Of a stretch of 64,000 bases of DNA, positions 40,302 to 51,527 are shown piece by piece. The stretch is from Stenogyne calaminthoides (lineage: Eukaryota > Streptophyta > Magnoliopsida > Lamiales > Lamiaceae), in the NCBI GenBank assembly GCA_037126765.1, contig JBBCBC010000016.1, positions 15,178,728-15,242,727 on the forward strand, given 5' to 3'. Position 1 is the stretch's first letter. Each line of letters opens with the position of its first letter. Under the pieces are notes generated by a model, which was not told the origin of the DNA, searched no databases, and saw only the letters and a list, made by a program, of their open reading frames with translations. Made by a program: the position numbers and the translations under genes.

Positions 40302-43300
40302 ATGGCCACTCACGGAATGGGCAAAATTATGTGTAACTATGCGGATTTGGCAACCAAAATTGTTGAAGACAAATTTATAAGGTTTGGTGCTACACGGGAT
40401 CCGGAATCGATGGAGGTGGAACAAATTCTGAGGAAGGGTGGTCTCGAAAAAAATCAGGTCTTTGCTCATCGCAATCCAAAGAATGTCAAAGATGAGGCAC
40501 TAGAATTCTTGAGGAATTTGAAGGTGGACACGGAAAATCCTGGAGACGAACTGATTTCTTCAGTAAATGGAGAGGATATCAGACTTACAAATGCTGATAT
40601 AACTCGATTATTTTCAACTCCGCCTAAAGGAAAAATCTCTCTCCGCTCACTCTGGGGAGAATGAAGACGAACCGATCGAAATGAACTCTTGAGAGAGCCG
40701 ATAAACACTGCACCGTAGGCTTTGTCGTGCCTATGTTGAAAAGGAAATCTGATTTGTTGTTTGACATTCGTCAAAAACAATCATGGGTATCTCGTCAAAC
40801 CCGGATGGATTAACAAATTGTAAAAATGTATAGTATGGCTGCTATTATCGATGAAGCCAAAAATATTAATTGGCATGGTTTCTCAAGGCTATTCTACGCT
40901 CCAAGAACATGACAAGTTTGGAGTTAGTGAACGAGACAAGTCTATCGAAGAAGAGAATCGCAATCTCAACAAGGTTGCAACTATTTCGAAGGACAAGATG
41001 CCCAATCTTGAATGGGATCGAAGCAATTTGAAGTCCTACAAGGCATTTCTCTCAACCACAATCGCCATCTATGGGCCATCGATGATGATATATGCCCCCC
41101 CCCTAAGACTAAGAAAGGGAAAAAACAAAGGATACATTTACGTCAGAATCGATGCTCCTCAAAAAAGAAGAAGAGAAAACCGGTAAAGGCTCGGGAGAAG
41201 AGGCCAAAGAAGGTAAAACAGCCACCATGACTTTTTTTACCGAAGACGAGTCGATGAAGAAGGAGCGCCAGATCGATTTAATGCGCCCATAGAGATCACC
41301 AAAAAAAATCGACAGCGAGGCTTCTCAAGTTGAGAGCTTGCCAGAACAATCTGAGGGAAGAGCAAGGGACGAACAATCTCCTTCACCTAAATTTCGCGCT
41401 GATTCACCACTCAGACTTCTAGTTGCTGAGCATATCTCTCCTTCTCCTTCACATGCTCGCGAACCTGAAAGTTCACCAGTTCGCGAACCAGTAAGATCAC
41501 CTGCTGCGAGAACCCAGACGCGACTTGTCGCTTTCTGCCAGAACCTCTCAGATTCAGCCAATCACCAACATCCGGCTACTCGGACACCACGGTAACCCTC
41601 TACATCTCATCAACCAAAACACGGTCGATCCGAACAGATGATTCTCGAGTCCAGATCATCCAAGACCATCACGGGAAAATGGTCAGAATGAGAATTGAAC
41701 GCAAAATTGATGAGTTGTATCCAGAGTTGGTAGCCCATCCTGTTCATCGAGAGGAAGTAATGGAGATCCTCACCTGGAAAGATCTCCGTTTGAAGAACTT
41801 CTTAGATTTCATGATCATTATTGAACAGATGGGAGGTGTTGATGCATTCGCAGATTTTGATTTCGACATGAAGAAATCTTCTCAGGTAGGATCACCAAAT
41901 TTGAATCGATAGCTCTTTGAAGCAATCAAAGCTCTAGTCCACAGAAAGCTGGGAATAATTGAACAAGTTGAACTGGAGGCTGTTGCAGAAACTCCTAAGG
42001 AAGATGATCCTATGAAGGATGTGGGAGATGCTGATGATAGTGGAACTGGTGTTGTAGTTCATGACCAGCCACTAGAGGCACAAACAACTGGAAATGATCA
42101 GGTGATGTAAAATATTACTGCAACACACATCACCACTGATCAACTTCAGGAGATCAGATCGTGTTTTAAAGATCTTCTGAAAGAAGAAGTTGAGGGAGTG
42201 TTGGCTAATGAACTAAGCAACACAACAATACGATCGAGGCGATTGGCCTCAAAGAAATAACGGATCAACGGGAATTGGCTATTTCCCAGATTGAAGCAAT
42301 CAAAGATCAGTTCTCTCAAACCGTGACCAATGACTGCTGAATTTAAGAAGACAGTTGACGATAAGTTAGTTCAAGTTGATCAACAATAAGTTTCTCTTCT
42401 AATGGTCACAGAAAAGCTTGAAATGACTGAAGAAAAACTTGATAAACTCATTCTTACCCTCTCTACTGCAGTTGAATCTTTCAAGACCGAGCTGATCTCA
42501 AAGATTAAAAATCTATCTACTCAAGCTCAAGGTTTATCTATTGAAGATCTTAACAAGGCCATATCAGTCAGGTTTGGATCTCTGACTTCCCACCTCAATG
42601 CTCTTTTTGATCAAACCAAAAAGGGGGAAGGACAGATTGAGAAACCAACTAACTTTATCAGAACAACATAAGAACTGATTCAGACAGTTGAATCCTATGG
42701 CCAGAGACTAGACCATCTGGATCTGTTTGCTAATGAAATTTCTGGGGAGATGGAGAAGTCAAAGGCAACAAAGTTAGGCATGGTCTTTGGGACATCGTAA
42801 ACTGTACAAACCACTAGACTAAGAGAGTCAAGAGAAACACAGCTAGCCAGATACAGGCCGATAAGGAACTGGCTGAGAAACTGTCTAAGGATCAGATTCT
42901 TTCAAGAAGCTCGAATTAGTGAAAAAAGAAAGAAAGAAAAAAAAAGAGGCGTAAGATCTCGAAAAAAGAAATCTGATCGAGGGCTAAGAAAGGTAAAAAA
43001 AAATCGGGGCGTAACCTCGGTTACAAAGAAGAGTTGATGAAATCATTCCGAAAAACCGCCGCACATTTGATAGGTTCGTGGAATGGAATAAGATCAGAAG
43101 TGAATGGCTTCTGGATGCTTTTGTTCTGGATCTAGTGCCACAAGAAGAATCACCAGATGCAGAATTTCTCAACTGGTTGGAGAAAAAGCACCCAGATTTT
43201 CTGAAATATCTGGAAAATGAGGCCAGAGTAATCAATGTGAGAATATCTCATCAAGAGTATGACGTGATGGACTACTCAAGAAGGCGGATGACTCATTTGG

Positions 43301-43457
43301 ATGACCGGACATTTCAAAGGTTCTAGTTTGACATCCTGAACAAAGCTCGCATAACTGATCCTCAGTAGATCAATGATGTCAAATGGAAGCTATACCGGAT
43401 ATTCAACATTCCTCAGGATCAACGAGAAATTCCAGAGGGATATAAGCCAAGAGATTG
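40302..43457 (+). pseudogene. Copia-1 extra 3' ORF (env position), broken
   Basis: Begins MATHGMGKIMCNYADLATKI; includes QILRKGGLEKNQVFAHRNPK and EALEFLRNLKVDTENPGDEL, and reaches a stop at 40664. Further pieces: AAIIDEAKNINWHG (about 40835), a Lys/Arg-rich stretch (41100-41230), a Ser/Pro/Glu-rich stretch (41338-41595), RKIDELYPELVAHPVHREEV (41700), a coiled coil EKLEMTEEKLDKLILTLSTA (42402-42500), WNKIRSEWLLDAFVLDL..WLEKKHPDFLKYLE (43080-43215), and REIPEGYKPRD followed by a stop at 43456-43458. Order (N-domain, low-complexity, coiled coil, C-domain) parallels Copia-2. No membrane segment is visible, so calling it an envelope protein is not supported by its sequence. Confidence 0.7.
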
Positions 43458-43652
43458 AAGATCAGAAGACTGTTTAGGATCAGCTGAATTTAAACCCAAA
43501 CTTTTCTGATGTAATATGTAATCGATAAATCTGATGAATGAAAAGTTTATTCTTTTTCTGATCCTAAGACAAAATCTCATTGTCTTCTGATTATGTGTTC
43601 TTTATTGTTTTATATTTATCAACTGTGCTGGTTTCTCAAGTGTTTTGGTTTC

Positions 43653-43669
43653 ATCAAAAAGGGGGAAAT
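43653..43669 (+). other. Copia-1 polypurine tract
   Basis: TCATCAAAAAGGGGGAAAT directly before the 3' LTR (TG at 43670). It primes plus-strand DNA synthesis. Confidence 0.9.
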
Positions 43670-45253
43670 TGTTGGGAAATTTAGAGTTTTGATGAAAGTT
43701 CTAAAACACATGTAATAGGACCAGTCAGACTTGTTAGCTGACTGATGTTTTTAATACCAGTTATAAGATGACCAGTTGATAATTATTATATAGAACAACT
43801 GATGTATAAGATAGGTCACATATTGAGGTGGAACCTCAATATGTATAGGTCAGATCTAAAGATCAGAAGAACAAAAGATCAGCTGAAGTCCGATAGGCCA
43901 GAAGGAAAGGGAAGGACAGAAGATCAGACGATCTTATAAAGTCAGATAATCAGATGATGTCATGAAACACAAATTAAGAAGACATGAAGATCAGATAACT
44001 ACCAAAAGATCAAACCAGAAGACCTACATCAGCCGAGTCTGCTAGTTGAGCTAAGACAATTGGCATCAGAAGACTCTATCAGGTAGACTGATCAGTTGTA
44101 ACTGATCAGGTCAGCTCACACCAGGTGATAACTGATATTTCACCAAGTCATACATTGTTGATCTGAACAAGAAGAATGTGAACTTTAGTTGGTAGAACAA
44201 ACACTGAAAAGTGCTTTTGTTAACCAATAAGAACAAGACACGTATGAATGGAGCCGACAATACGGGATTTGGTTTTGCTTGGTCAAACGGCTATAAAAGA
44301 CAACTATTCATGCTTTCGGGCATGCCGTCCCTGAAGCACGTCACATCAAATCCTACATATCTACCAAATATAGCCAGAAATTCAAATTGCACTCCAATGG
44401 CTCTTTGATTTCGGGGTCTATAAATATGGGATTACTCTTCAGAGTAAACGACAGAAATTATCAAGAAGCGCATACTATAGCAAAATTTCCGCACGAAGAA
44501 CGCAACCTTGAAGATTATTTTTCTAAGTGTTCATCCCATAGTTCTTAGCACATAAATCTTATCCTCTAGCTGTTAGGCTACTTAAATACTAGGAAAGATT
44601 TCAAAGTTGGAACAAACAACAAATCTTACCCAAAACCCAAAGTTAGGTTAAGTTTGTTTAGCAAGATTTTAGACTAGGGTTTCTAGTTCTGATTTCTAGG
44701 ATCGGTTGAGTGAGAGCTCCATAAATATCTGTTGGTGTAATGTGTTGGAATAACACAATAATCTAAGTCCAGTTGGTTAAGTTGGTTAAGTTGGTGCCCC
44801 TTGTGATAGGGAAGAGTGGACGTAGGACTGGTTGTCCGAACCACTATAAATCTTGTGTGCATTTACCTGATTGATTAACTACTTTACACTATTGAACACA
44901 ACTTGATTAAATCTGCCTACATATTCTGAGTTAGGATCAGCTAGCCCCAAGTTACTGATCTGATCAGATTGACTCCATAGTCATCTAATTGAAAACAAAT
45001 TCGGAATCTGATTTGTTATAAACTGGTTTTTCACACGGGTATAAACTAGCTTCCGCACAATCAGTTAAACTGATAGATACCGAACTGATCTTCCCTCAGG
45101 CGACCAGTAAGTTGGATATCAGTCCAAATTGATTCACTTGCACTCTGATCAGGCAAACTGCAATCACACCTGATCTGCCAAAAAAGTTTTCAGAAGTCTA
45201 TTCACCACTCCCCTCTAGACTTCTGCCCTCACGAAACCCGTTCGGGACCTACA
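43670..45253 (+). repeat. Copia-1 3' LTR
   Basis: Pairs with 16255-17832; ends CGGGACCTACA followed by GAGTA. TATAAATA at 44419-44426. It retains CTGATCAG words (about 44085-44135, 44940-44970, 45030-45190) that are CG words in the 5' LTR. The open frame 44211-44408 inside it is not a gene. Confidence 0.93.
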
Positions 45254-46153
45254 GAGTACTTTCTTTAACACAAGATCCCCTTCTCTTAATTGCCGAAGTT
45301 GCACTTTAGAATTGTAGTACTTCTCTGACTGTTGTATATATCTTGCATTTCTCATGTTAGCCTCTAACCACTTCTCCTCGAGCAAGTCTAAGTTTCTGGC
45401 CAGAGCTTCTTCGTTGTGGTCGATCGCGACTTGAGACGTCCGGAGACTCGGAAATTCGACCTCTGAGGGTATGACCTCCTCGGTACTGAAAGCCAAGGAG
45501 TAAGGAGTCTCCCCTGTTGAGTTTCGACAAGTTGTTCTATATGACCACAAAACGTCCGACAGCTCGCTAGCCCATTTCCCTTTTCCTCCCTCAATTTTTT
45601 CCTTCAACTTGTGTTTTATAATTTTGTTTATAGCCTCGACTTGGCCGTTCGATTGAGAGTAGTATGGGGTAAAAAATACTTTGGCGATCTTCCACTTTCT
45701 GAAAAAATTGTCGATCTTGAGGCCCTCGATCTATTTTCCATTATCTGATATGATCGCCTGTGGTAGGCCGAATCTGCAAATGATGTTTTGCCATATGAAT
45801 CTGATGACGTGGTCTTGGTCTATGGTTGCCAGAGCCTTAGCCTCGGCCCATTTTGTGAAGTAATCCACCGCGATCAGGACGTACTTGACTGAGGTTGTTG
45901 GGAGTGGCCCAATGATGACTATCCCCCACTTTGCAAAGTGCTAAGGACTAAGGATTCTGGTGATTTCTTCTAGAGCGACCTTAATCGACAGTGCATAAAT
46001 TTGACATCTATGACACTTGCGGGCGAAGACGATGGCATCGACCCTTAAGGACGGCCAAAAAGTACCATTACTTTGTGGTTTTGTGAGACAACGATTGCCC
46101 CTAGCGTGGTTTCCGCATACCCCTTCGTGTATCTCCTTCAGGATGGCTTGCCC
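45254..46153 (-). pseudogene. Tat-1 integrase
   Basis: Read right to left from 46153: HEGVCGNHARG and CHRCQ (HHCC zinc finger, with ILKEIHEG at the start), then after a stop AVDYFTKWAEAKAL (first Asp), GLPQAIISDNGK (second Asp), a stop, QSNGQVEAINKIIKHKLKEK (Glu), then GGKGKWASELSDVLWSYRTT, NSTGETPYSLAFSTEEVIP and LVLKKVL ending at 45254. The remaining tail is at 16254-16097. Closely matches Tat-2 at 56865-57780. The two stops look like W and Q codons changed by C-to-T (G-to-A) mutation. The right edge is the insertion point of Copia-3, so the zinc finger is cut off from RNase H. Confidence 0.9.
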
Positions 46154-47870
46154 TATTGGGGTTATACTGGAAAGTATGCTTTTACTTTGTATAACCAGAC
46201 TGAATTTCTGTCTTATTTGCTGAAATAAATTATTTATCACTGATGCTTTAAATATCATTGAATGTTACATATATTTACTGCATAACTGTTTAATAAATAG
46301 TACGTGTTACATTGTAGTTAATTTAGTGATACCAGATCACATAAGATTAAATTAACAGTCTCTTGTAACTAAAAGTACAGAATTAACGACCTAGATGGAA
46401 ATGAACAAACCATCGTGAAAGGTTGAACTGTAAGGCTCAGATTGGCTTGTCTTGACCAAGAGATTGCACTAGTGCATTATGATGAACTGAATGGGACCTA
46501 CAGGAGGATAAATTCTTTAGTACTGAATATAGAAGAATTAGACCTCAGTGGTTCATTATTTCTTAATCTTCGTCCCTTAAATAGGATAGTGTGGAATCAA
46601 TAACCATTGCTTTGACTTATGATGGGAAGAGAAACAATGAGATTCAATACCTTATATCTTGGGCAATGTTATTGGTTACACGACGATTGCTAAGATTTAA
46701 TACGGTGAAACGTGTGCAAGTGTGCCTTGTTTTATTTGTCCCCTTGGGAGGCTCGGAAGATTTATCATACGAAATCTTGCAAGTGGAATTAGTTTCCGGT
46801 ACGGATAATAATATTGAGTCGTTCCTTGTCCAAGAAAAAAGATGTTAATTAATATGAAGCTATTTCAGTGGCCTAAATTAATTAATGGACTGGATAATCT
46901 TAAACACGAGAAATAATAACCGGGAGCCATATTAACAGTAATATGGGTTAAGATGGATAGTGCAATATTAATTATGTAGTGGGATTAATTAATATTTATG
47001 GGCTTGAATAATATTGTGGCTCATATTGGAAGTTCAAGGTCCATTGGAAGGTCCAATCTTAATTCTCTTGAAGGCACCTCAAGTAGCCCAAAGATAAAGT
47101 CCAATAACTGAAAAAGGTGTTCAAAATAAAATAAATTATTGTTGCCTATTTTTCCAAATTTTTGAAAATAATTAAAGGAAGAAAGAGAAAAAGATTTTCT
47201 TGATTTTTTGGAAAGATTTTATGGAATATGTATTCTTGGAATACAAGATTATCCCATAAATTCAAGAAAAGCCAAAGATCCTATTTCTTCCCTATTTAAT
47301 TGAGATTTTCGAAAATCCCCTTAATATAAGGAGGTGGATTTTTTGAGGAATATTTTAATTATGGAGAAAAGAATATATTTGATATATTCAAGATTTCTTG
47401 GAGATCAAGAAAAAGATTTTCCCATCTTATTCCTAGGCCAAATTTTTTACCACCCCTAGTATTATAAATAGGGATGAATTTTTCATCCCCAAGTAATTCC
47501 ATGTGTTGGAAAAATTAGAAATCCACAAAGGTGGTGCAACATTATTTTGTTTTCCTTTTGTTATTTGTTCGCGAGCATCCTACCACCGGATTGTTGGACA
47601 AGGACGAGGGAGTACTCGAGAAGGTCTTTTGGTGTGTTCGTGTGAACGGGATCCATCTTCTCAATGGTTGTCACTCCGAGAGGTTAGTTCACGTAAACTC
47701 CTAGAAATTCCGCATGCGTAGGATTTATGTGACGAATTTGTATGCATGATTTGTTGTTAAATTATTATTTGAATTAATATAGGATTAATTCATGCTAGTA
47801 ATAATTGTTAGAATTAAATTTGTATTTAAATATTCATCCCGAATAGATCCAGGCAATCCATTCCCCAACA
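46154..47870 (+). repeat. Copia-3 5' LTR
   Basis: Begins TATTGGGGTTATACTGG (TG mutated to TA; the 3' LTR has TGTTGGGGTT) and ends TTCCCCAACA. TATAAATA at about 47463-47470, followed by GGGATGAATTTTTC. At 1717 bp it is long for this type of Copia. Open frames inside (for example 46591-46848) have no family match. Confidence 0.92.
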
Positions 47871-47872
47871 AC

Positions 47873-47884
47873 TGGTATCAGAGC
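47873..47884 (+). other. PBS (initiator tRNA-Met) of Copia-3
   Basis: TGGTATCAGAGC two bases after the LTR end. Confidence 0.92.
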
Positions 47885-49530
47885 CTCGGTTTTGGGCTCT
47901 GAATTTTAGATTGTACTTTAATTCGTTGTTCATTAAATTTGAAATTGGATAGTAGAATTGCTAGATCTTTTTTGTAGGTATCCAATTGTCATGGTATTTA
48001 ATGAATGTTTATTTATGCATGCATATGAATTGTGGTTTTTAATTTGATTCGTTCGAATTCATTTTGCCTCGTGAGAAAATCGACGAGTAGATTAAGATTT
48101 GTTTGATTTCATCAATGTACTAGACTAGTCTAGATCTAGGTTTATTTATTTATTGTAAATAAATTGTAACCGGATCGAGAACGAAGATGAAGAATTAAAG
48201 ACGGGCGACCAAGTGCCCGGACGTACGCGAGCCAATGCACAAGGTGTTAGGTGGTCACGCACGGGGCTGGCCGAGAGGCGCTTGGTGCACGCGGGCTCAA
48301 GCCCAGGTGTGGCCTAGCACCAGGTCGAGAGGTGCGCAGGGACGCGCGTGGACACGACATGGGCGGAAGTGGGCGGGGAGTCGGGCTGGATGCGCACGGG
48401 AGCGCGCAAGCGTGCGCGCGGGTGGGGCCGAGGCTGCCGAGCAACGCGGGTGAAATAGGGCATGCGCGCGTGGAGATCCGCGCACTTGTCGAGAGATGCC
48501 GAGCGACGCAGGCAGGGCGATGCGGGCGCGTGCAGAGATCCGTGTGACCTGTCGAGAGATGCCTAGCCATGCAGGCGGGGCGATACAGGCACGCGCGCAC
48601 GGGCGCACGAGCAGATCTGCACGCTTACCGAGAGCCACCGAGCGACAGGTGGGGATGGCTGGACTGAACGCGGGTGTGTGCACGGGCGCACTTGGATACA
48701 TGTTCCGGGCCATGAGCTACCCAATCCCGGACGTCGTTTCGGACCTAGACAGAGGACATTCTAAAGAAAATGTTGCGGACGAGTGGGAGATTTTCTAGAC
48801 GAACGATGAAGGCTATGAAGACGATTTCTCAATATCAAGACATGACAAAAATTAACCGTGACAATTGGATATATGTGCCCAATGTGTTTAATTTTTTATT
48901 TTGATATTTGCTTTATTGTTCGTGCGTATTTAATTATGTTTGAATATGCGATGCATGAGAAATTGTTTTAGAAAAGTCTCACTTTCGAAAATTACTAAGT
49001 ATGTTTTAAATAATTAATTGATAATTTTATTCCGGATAATAAAATTGAATTAATTTTGACCTCTATGGTTTATTTATTTGTGAATTCTCTTGGAGAAATT
49101 CCCCCCACGGGATGGCCAATAGATAGCTTTCACATGAATGAATTCCAAACGGATGATTGTGGATTATTATTAGTGGCGACGATGACCCTCCCCACGAGGC
49201 TCGTTCAAAGCAAAATATCTGTATTTAATTATGGTTATTACTTAGGTATAAGATTGATATGCATATACTTCCCCTAAGTCCCTGTCAATCTTATATTGGT
49301 CAAGTGGGAGCCAACTATTAATCTGGATATTAAAGGTTTGTAATTGTTTTCTTGTTTGTAACCTGCTTGAATGTGTTTAAATAATGACCCACCCCACGTG
49401 GCTTATTTAAACTGTTTTGAGATGTTGGCTGATGCATGTTCATATTTTTTTGAGATTTTAATATGATACATGTGATCGAATTATGTGATAATTTTGTGCT
49501 TATGCAAATCGTTATTTATTTCAGTTCAGC
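47885..49530 (+). other. Copia-3 leader
   Basis: A 1.65-kb untranslated region. 48190-48720 is strongly GC-rich; the rest is AT-rich without coding similarity. The words GACCCTCCCCACGAGGCT (49187) and GACCCACCCCACGTGGCT (49386) are near-copies 199 bp apart, with CCCCCCACGGGATGGCC (49100) a weaker third. It ends GTTATTTATTTCAG|TTCAGC before the gag ATG at 49531, which looks like a plant 3' splice site; a leader intron is possible. Confidence 0.55.
48190..48720. repeat. GC-rich block with degenerate tandem repeats
   Basis: High CpG content in an AT-rich element. GTCGAGAGATGCC(G/T)AGC.A.GCAGGC units of about 63-75 bp recur at about 48425, 48488, 48549 and 48630, each followed by GGGCGAT.C.GGC and a GCGCGCACGGGCGC-type run. 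Open frames of 98-138 codons exist on both strands but overlap one another and have Ala/Arg/Gly-rich, low-complexity products, so I do not call a gene. Confidence 0.65.
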
Positions 49531-50118
49531 ATGTAGCAACCTTTTAATCCACTGTTCAATATACTTAAAGACAATTTACTTATGGGTGAAAACTTCGTCG
49601 ATTGAAATCGAAAACTTACTATTGTCCTTACCGCACAACATCATAACTGGGTTCTTACTGTCCCAAAACCCGAAAAGCCAACTGATGAGTCCACGAAAGC
49701 GGATAAGAAAGATTATGCTGACTGGGAGAGGTCAAATGAGATGGCTAAGTGCACTATGCTGGCTTCTATGTTAGACGTGTTGCAACATCAGTATCAACTT
49801 TTTGAAACTACTGCAGACATCACAATGAGTCTTAAAGCGATGTTCCAACATCAGAACCGTGTGGCTCGTCAGATCACCATGAGAGACTTGCTCTCTATGA
49901 AGATGGTGGAGGGAACGCCCGTAAGGGAGCACGTTCTCCAGATGATGGCTCACCTAAATAAGCTTGAGGTGCTTGGCTCTGAATATGACATCGAGACCCA
50001 GATCGATTTCATACTCCATTCTCTGCCTAAAAGTTTTGAACAATTCAGGCTGAACTATCAAATGAACAAACAAGAGTTCACGTTGCCTGATCTGTTGCAA
50101 GCTTTGGTCTCGACATAG
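49531..50118 (+). pseudogene. Copia-3 gag (capsid)
   Basis: Start at ATG 49531; the second codon is TAG, and TGA replaces a Trp codon at about 49603, otherwise the frame is open for 196 codons to 50118. Motifs: NPLFNILKDN, MGENFVD, NRKLTIVLTAQHHNWVL, DWERSNEMAKCTMLASML, FETTADITMSLKAMFQHQNR, MRDLLSMKMVEGTPVREHVL and ILHSLPKSFEQFRLNYQMNK. This is the UBN2 capsid family. Only two or three point mutations separate it from an open frame, so it is much younger than Copia-0. Confidence 0.9.
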
Positions 50119-50890
50119 GCAATATTGGGGCAAAAGAGCCAAGCCTTGATGGCAAGTGGTCCCTCTTCTTCTTCTAGGCCAAGAGGAGGCAAGAACAAGA
50201 AGAAGGCAAAAGGCCAAAAGCAAGTGAACCCAAGCGTTGCCAAGGGCAAAGAGAAGGTGAAGGGAGATGGAGGAGTGAAGAAAACAGCTAAGGGGAAATG
50301 TTTTAACTGCGGTGCGAAAGGACACTAAAGGTCAGCCTGTTCCAAACCCAAAAGGAATGGAAAGAAAGGTAATTCTCATGCATTAGTTGTTGAAACTTGT
50401 TTAAAGGCGTATGCTTCCCACTTGTGGGTAGTGGATACGGGATCCACTGATCATGTTTGTTTCACTTTATAGGGGTTCAAGCGGACCCAAAAACTTAGTG
50501 GACTGAGATCCTCATCACACAGGGCGATGCTATGAGAGTGGCAGTTGAAGCTGTGGGAGAAGTGCAGTTGTCTTTTGAAGACAAAGTTTTAATTTTGAGA
50601 GATGTTCTTTACGTTCCTAGTTTTAGAAAGAATTTGATTTCAGTTTCTAAACTTTTTCTTGATGGATACTCAGTTACTTTTACTAAAGTTGTTACCATTG
50701 CTCTAAATAATGAGTTTATTTGTCATGGAACGTTGTCGAATAATCTCTACACAATTCACTGTGCACACCACTCACGAAATGCATCCTATAACACATCGAC
50801 TGTTTCAGATAAAAGAAAATGTTCATCAGTCATGAACGAAACACTTCTATGGCATCTGAGACTAGGTCATATTAATCCAAAGAGGATCTA
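50119..50890 (+). pseudogene. Copia-3 nucleocapsid and protease
   Basis: Basic linker rich in K/G (50125-50300), then KCFNCGAKGH (50305-50335) where the next codon is TAA in place of a Trp, and RSACSKPKRNGKKG: a complete CX2CX4HX4C knuckle apart from that stop. Protease starts WVVDTGSTDHVCF (about 50427-50465; DTG intact), a stop, then MRVAVEAVGEVQL, VLYVPSFRKNLISVSKL and the gag_pre-integrase start NETLLWHLRLGHINPKRI (50830-50890). Confidence 0.9.
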
Positions 50891-51527
50891 AAGGTTGGTT
50901 CAAGATGGTTCATTGGAGTCTCTCCGGGTTGAACCATTTCCAACTGTGAATCATGTTTGGAGGGTAAAATGACCAAGAGGGCATTTGGAGCCAAAGGGAA
51001 TAGAGCCAAAGAAGTGTTAGAAATCGTTCACACCGATGTATGTGGTCCAATATCAATCAAAGAAGAGGAGGCTATGAGTATTTCGTTACTTTTATCGATG
51101 ATTACTCAAGATATGGATACATTTACCTTATGAAGCATAAATCTGAGACCTTCGATAAATTCAAATAATTTAAGGCTCAAGCAGAGAATCATTGGGAAAA
51201 ACGTATCAAGTCTCTACGATCTGATCGTGGAGGCGAATACCTCAACGATGATTTTTTGAACTACTTGTCAGATGAAGGGATTGTATCCCAGTTGACTGCA
51301 CCTGGAATCCCTCAACAAAATGGGGTTGCAGAACGAAGAAACAAGACTCTTTTAGAAATGGTCAAGTCAATGATGAGTTATGCGGATCTATCCAAATCGT
51401 TTTGCGGTCACGCATTAAAACAACGGCTTACATTCTAAACTTGGTGCCATCCAAATCGATTCCCAAAACCCCTAAAGAATTGTGGACCTGGTGCAAGCCC
51501 AGTTTAGAACACATGAGAATCTGGGGG
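50891..51527 (+). pseudogene. Copia-3 integrase, 5' part
   Basis: After LWHLRLGHINPKRI comes CESCLEGKMTKRAF (about 50945-50985), VHTDVCGPISI (about 51025, first Asp; one base missing nearby), DDYSRYGYIYLM (51095), SDRGGEYLNDDFL (51220, second Asp) and TAPGIPQQNGVAERRNKTLL (51295-51355, Glu). The last codons before the insertion are SLEHMRIWG at 51500-51527, continued by CPAYVLDMEAGKS at 61850. GGGGG (51523-51527) is duplicated at 61847-61851. Confidence 0.9.

Larger units (their letters stand above)
16255..45253 (+). mobile_element. Copia-1: SIRE/Maximus-like Copia element with nested Copia-2
   Basis: Flanked by a perfect 5-bp duplication GAGTA (16250-16254 and 45254-45258). LTRs are 16255-17832 and 43670-45253. 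Without Copia-2 the element is about 14.8 kb. Order: 5' LTR, PBS, gag with long basic/coiled-coil C-terminus, protease, integrase, reverse transcriptase (cut by Copia-2 at 23011/37187), RNase H, an antisense cassette, an internal promoter with intron, an extra 3' ORF, PPT and 3' LTR. Large gag, long LTRs and an extra ORF after RNase H place it in the SIRE/Maximus lineage. All frames are broken. Confidence 0.93.

Noticed and set aside
44211..44408. 65-codon open frame in the Copia-1 3' LTR
   Set aside because: Lies wholly in the LTR, broken in the 5' LTR copy, no family match.
45215..46258. A second, independent minus-strand Gypsy at 45 kb
   Set aside because: The codons at its left edge continue exactly at 16254 across the GAGTA duplication, so it is the other half of Tat-1.
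48235..48798. Several long open frames on both strands in the GC-rich block
   Set aside because: They overlap one another, have low-complexity Ala/Arg/Gly products and sit in an untranslated leader made of tandem repeats; high GC content lengthens chance frames.
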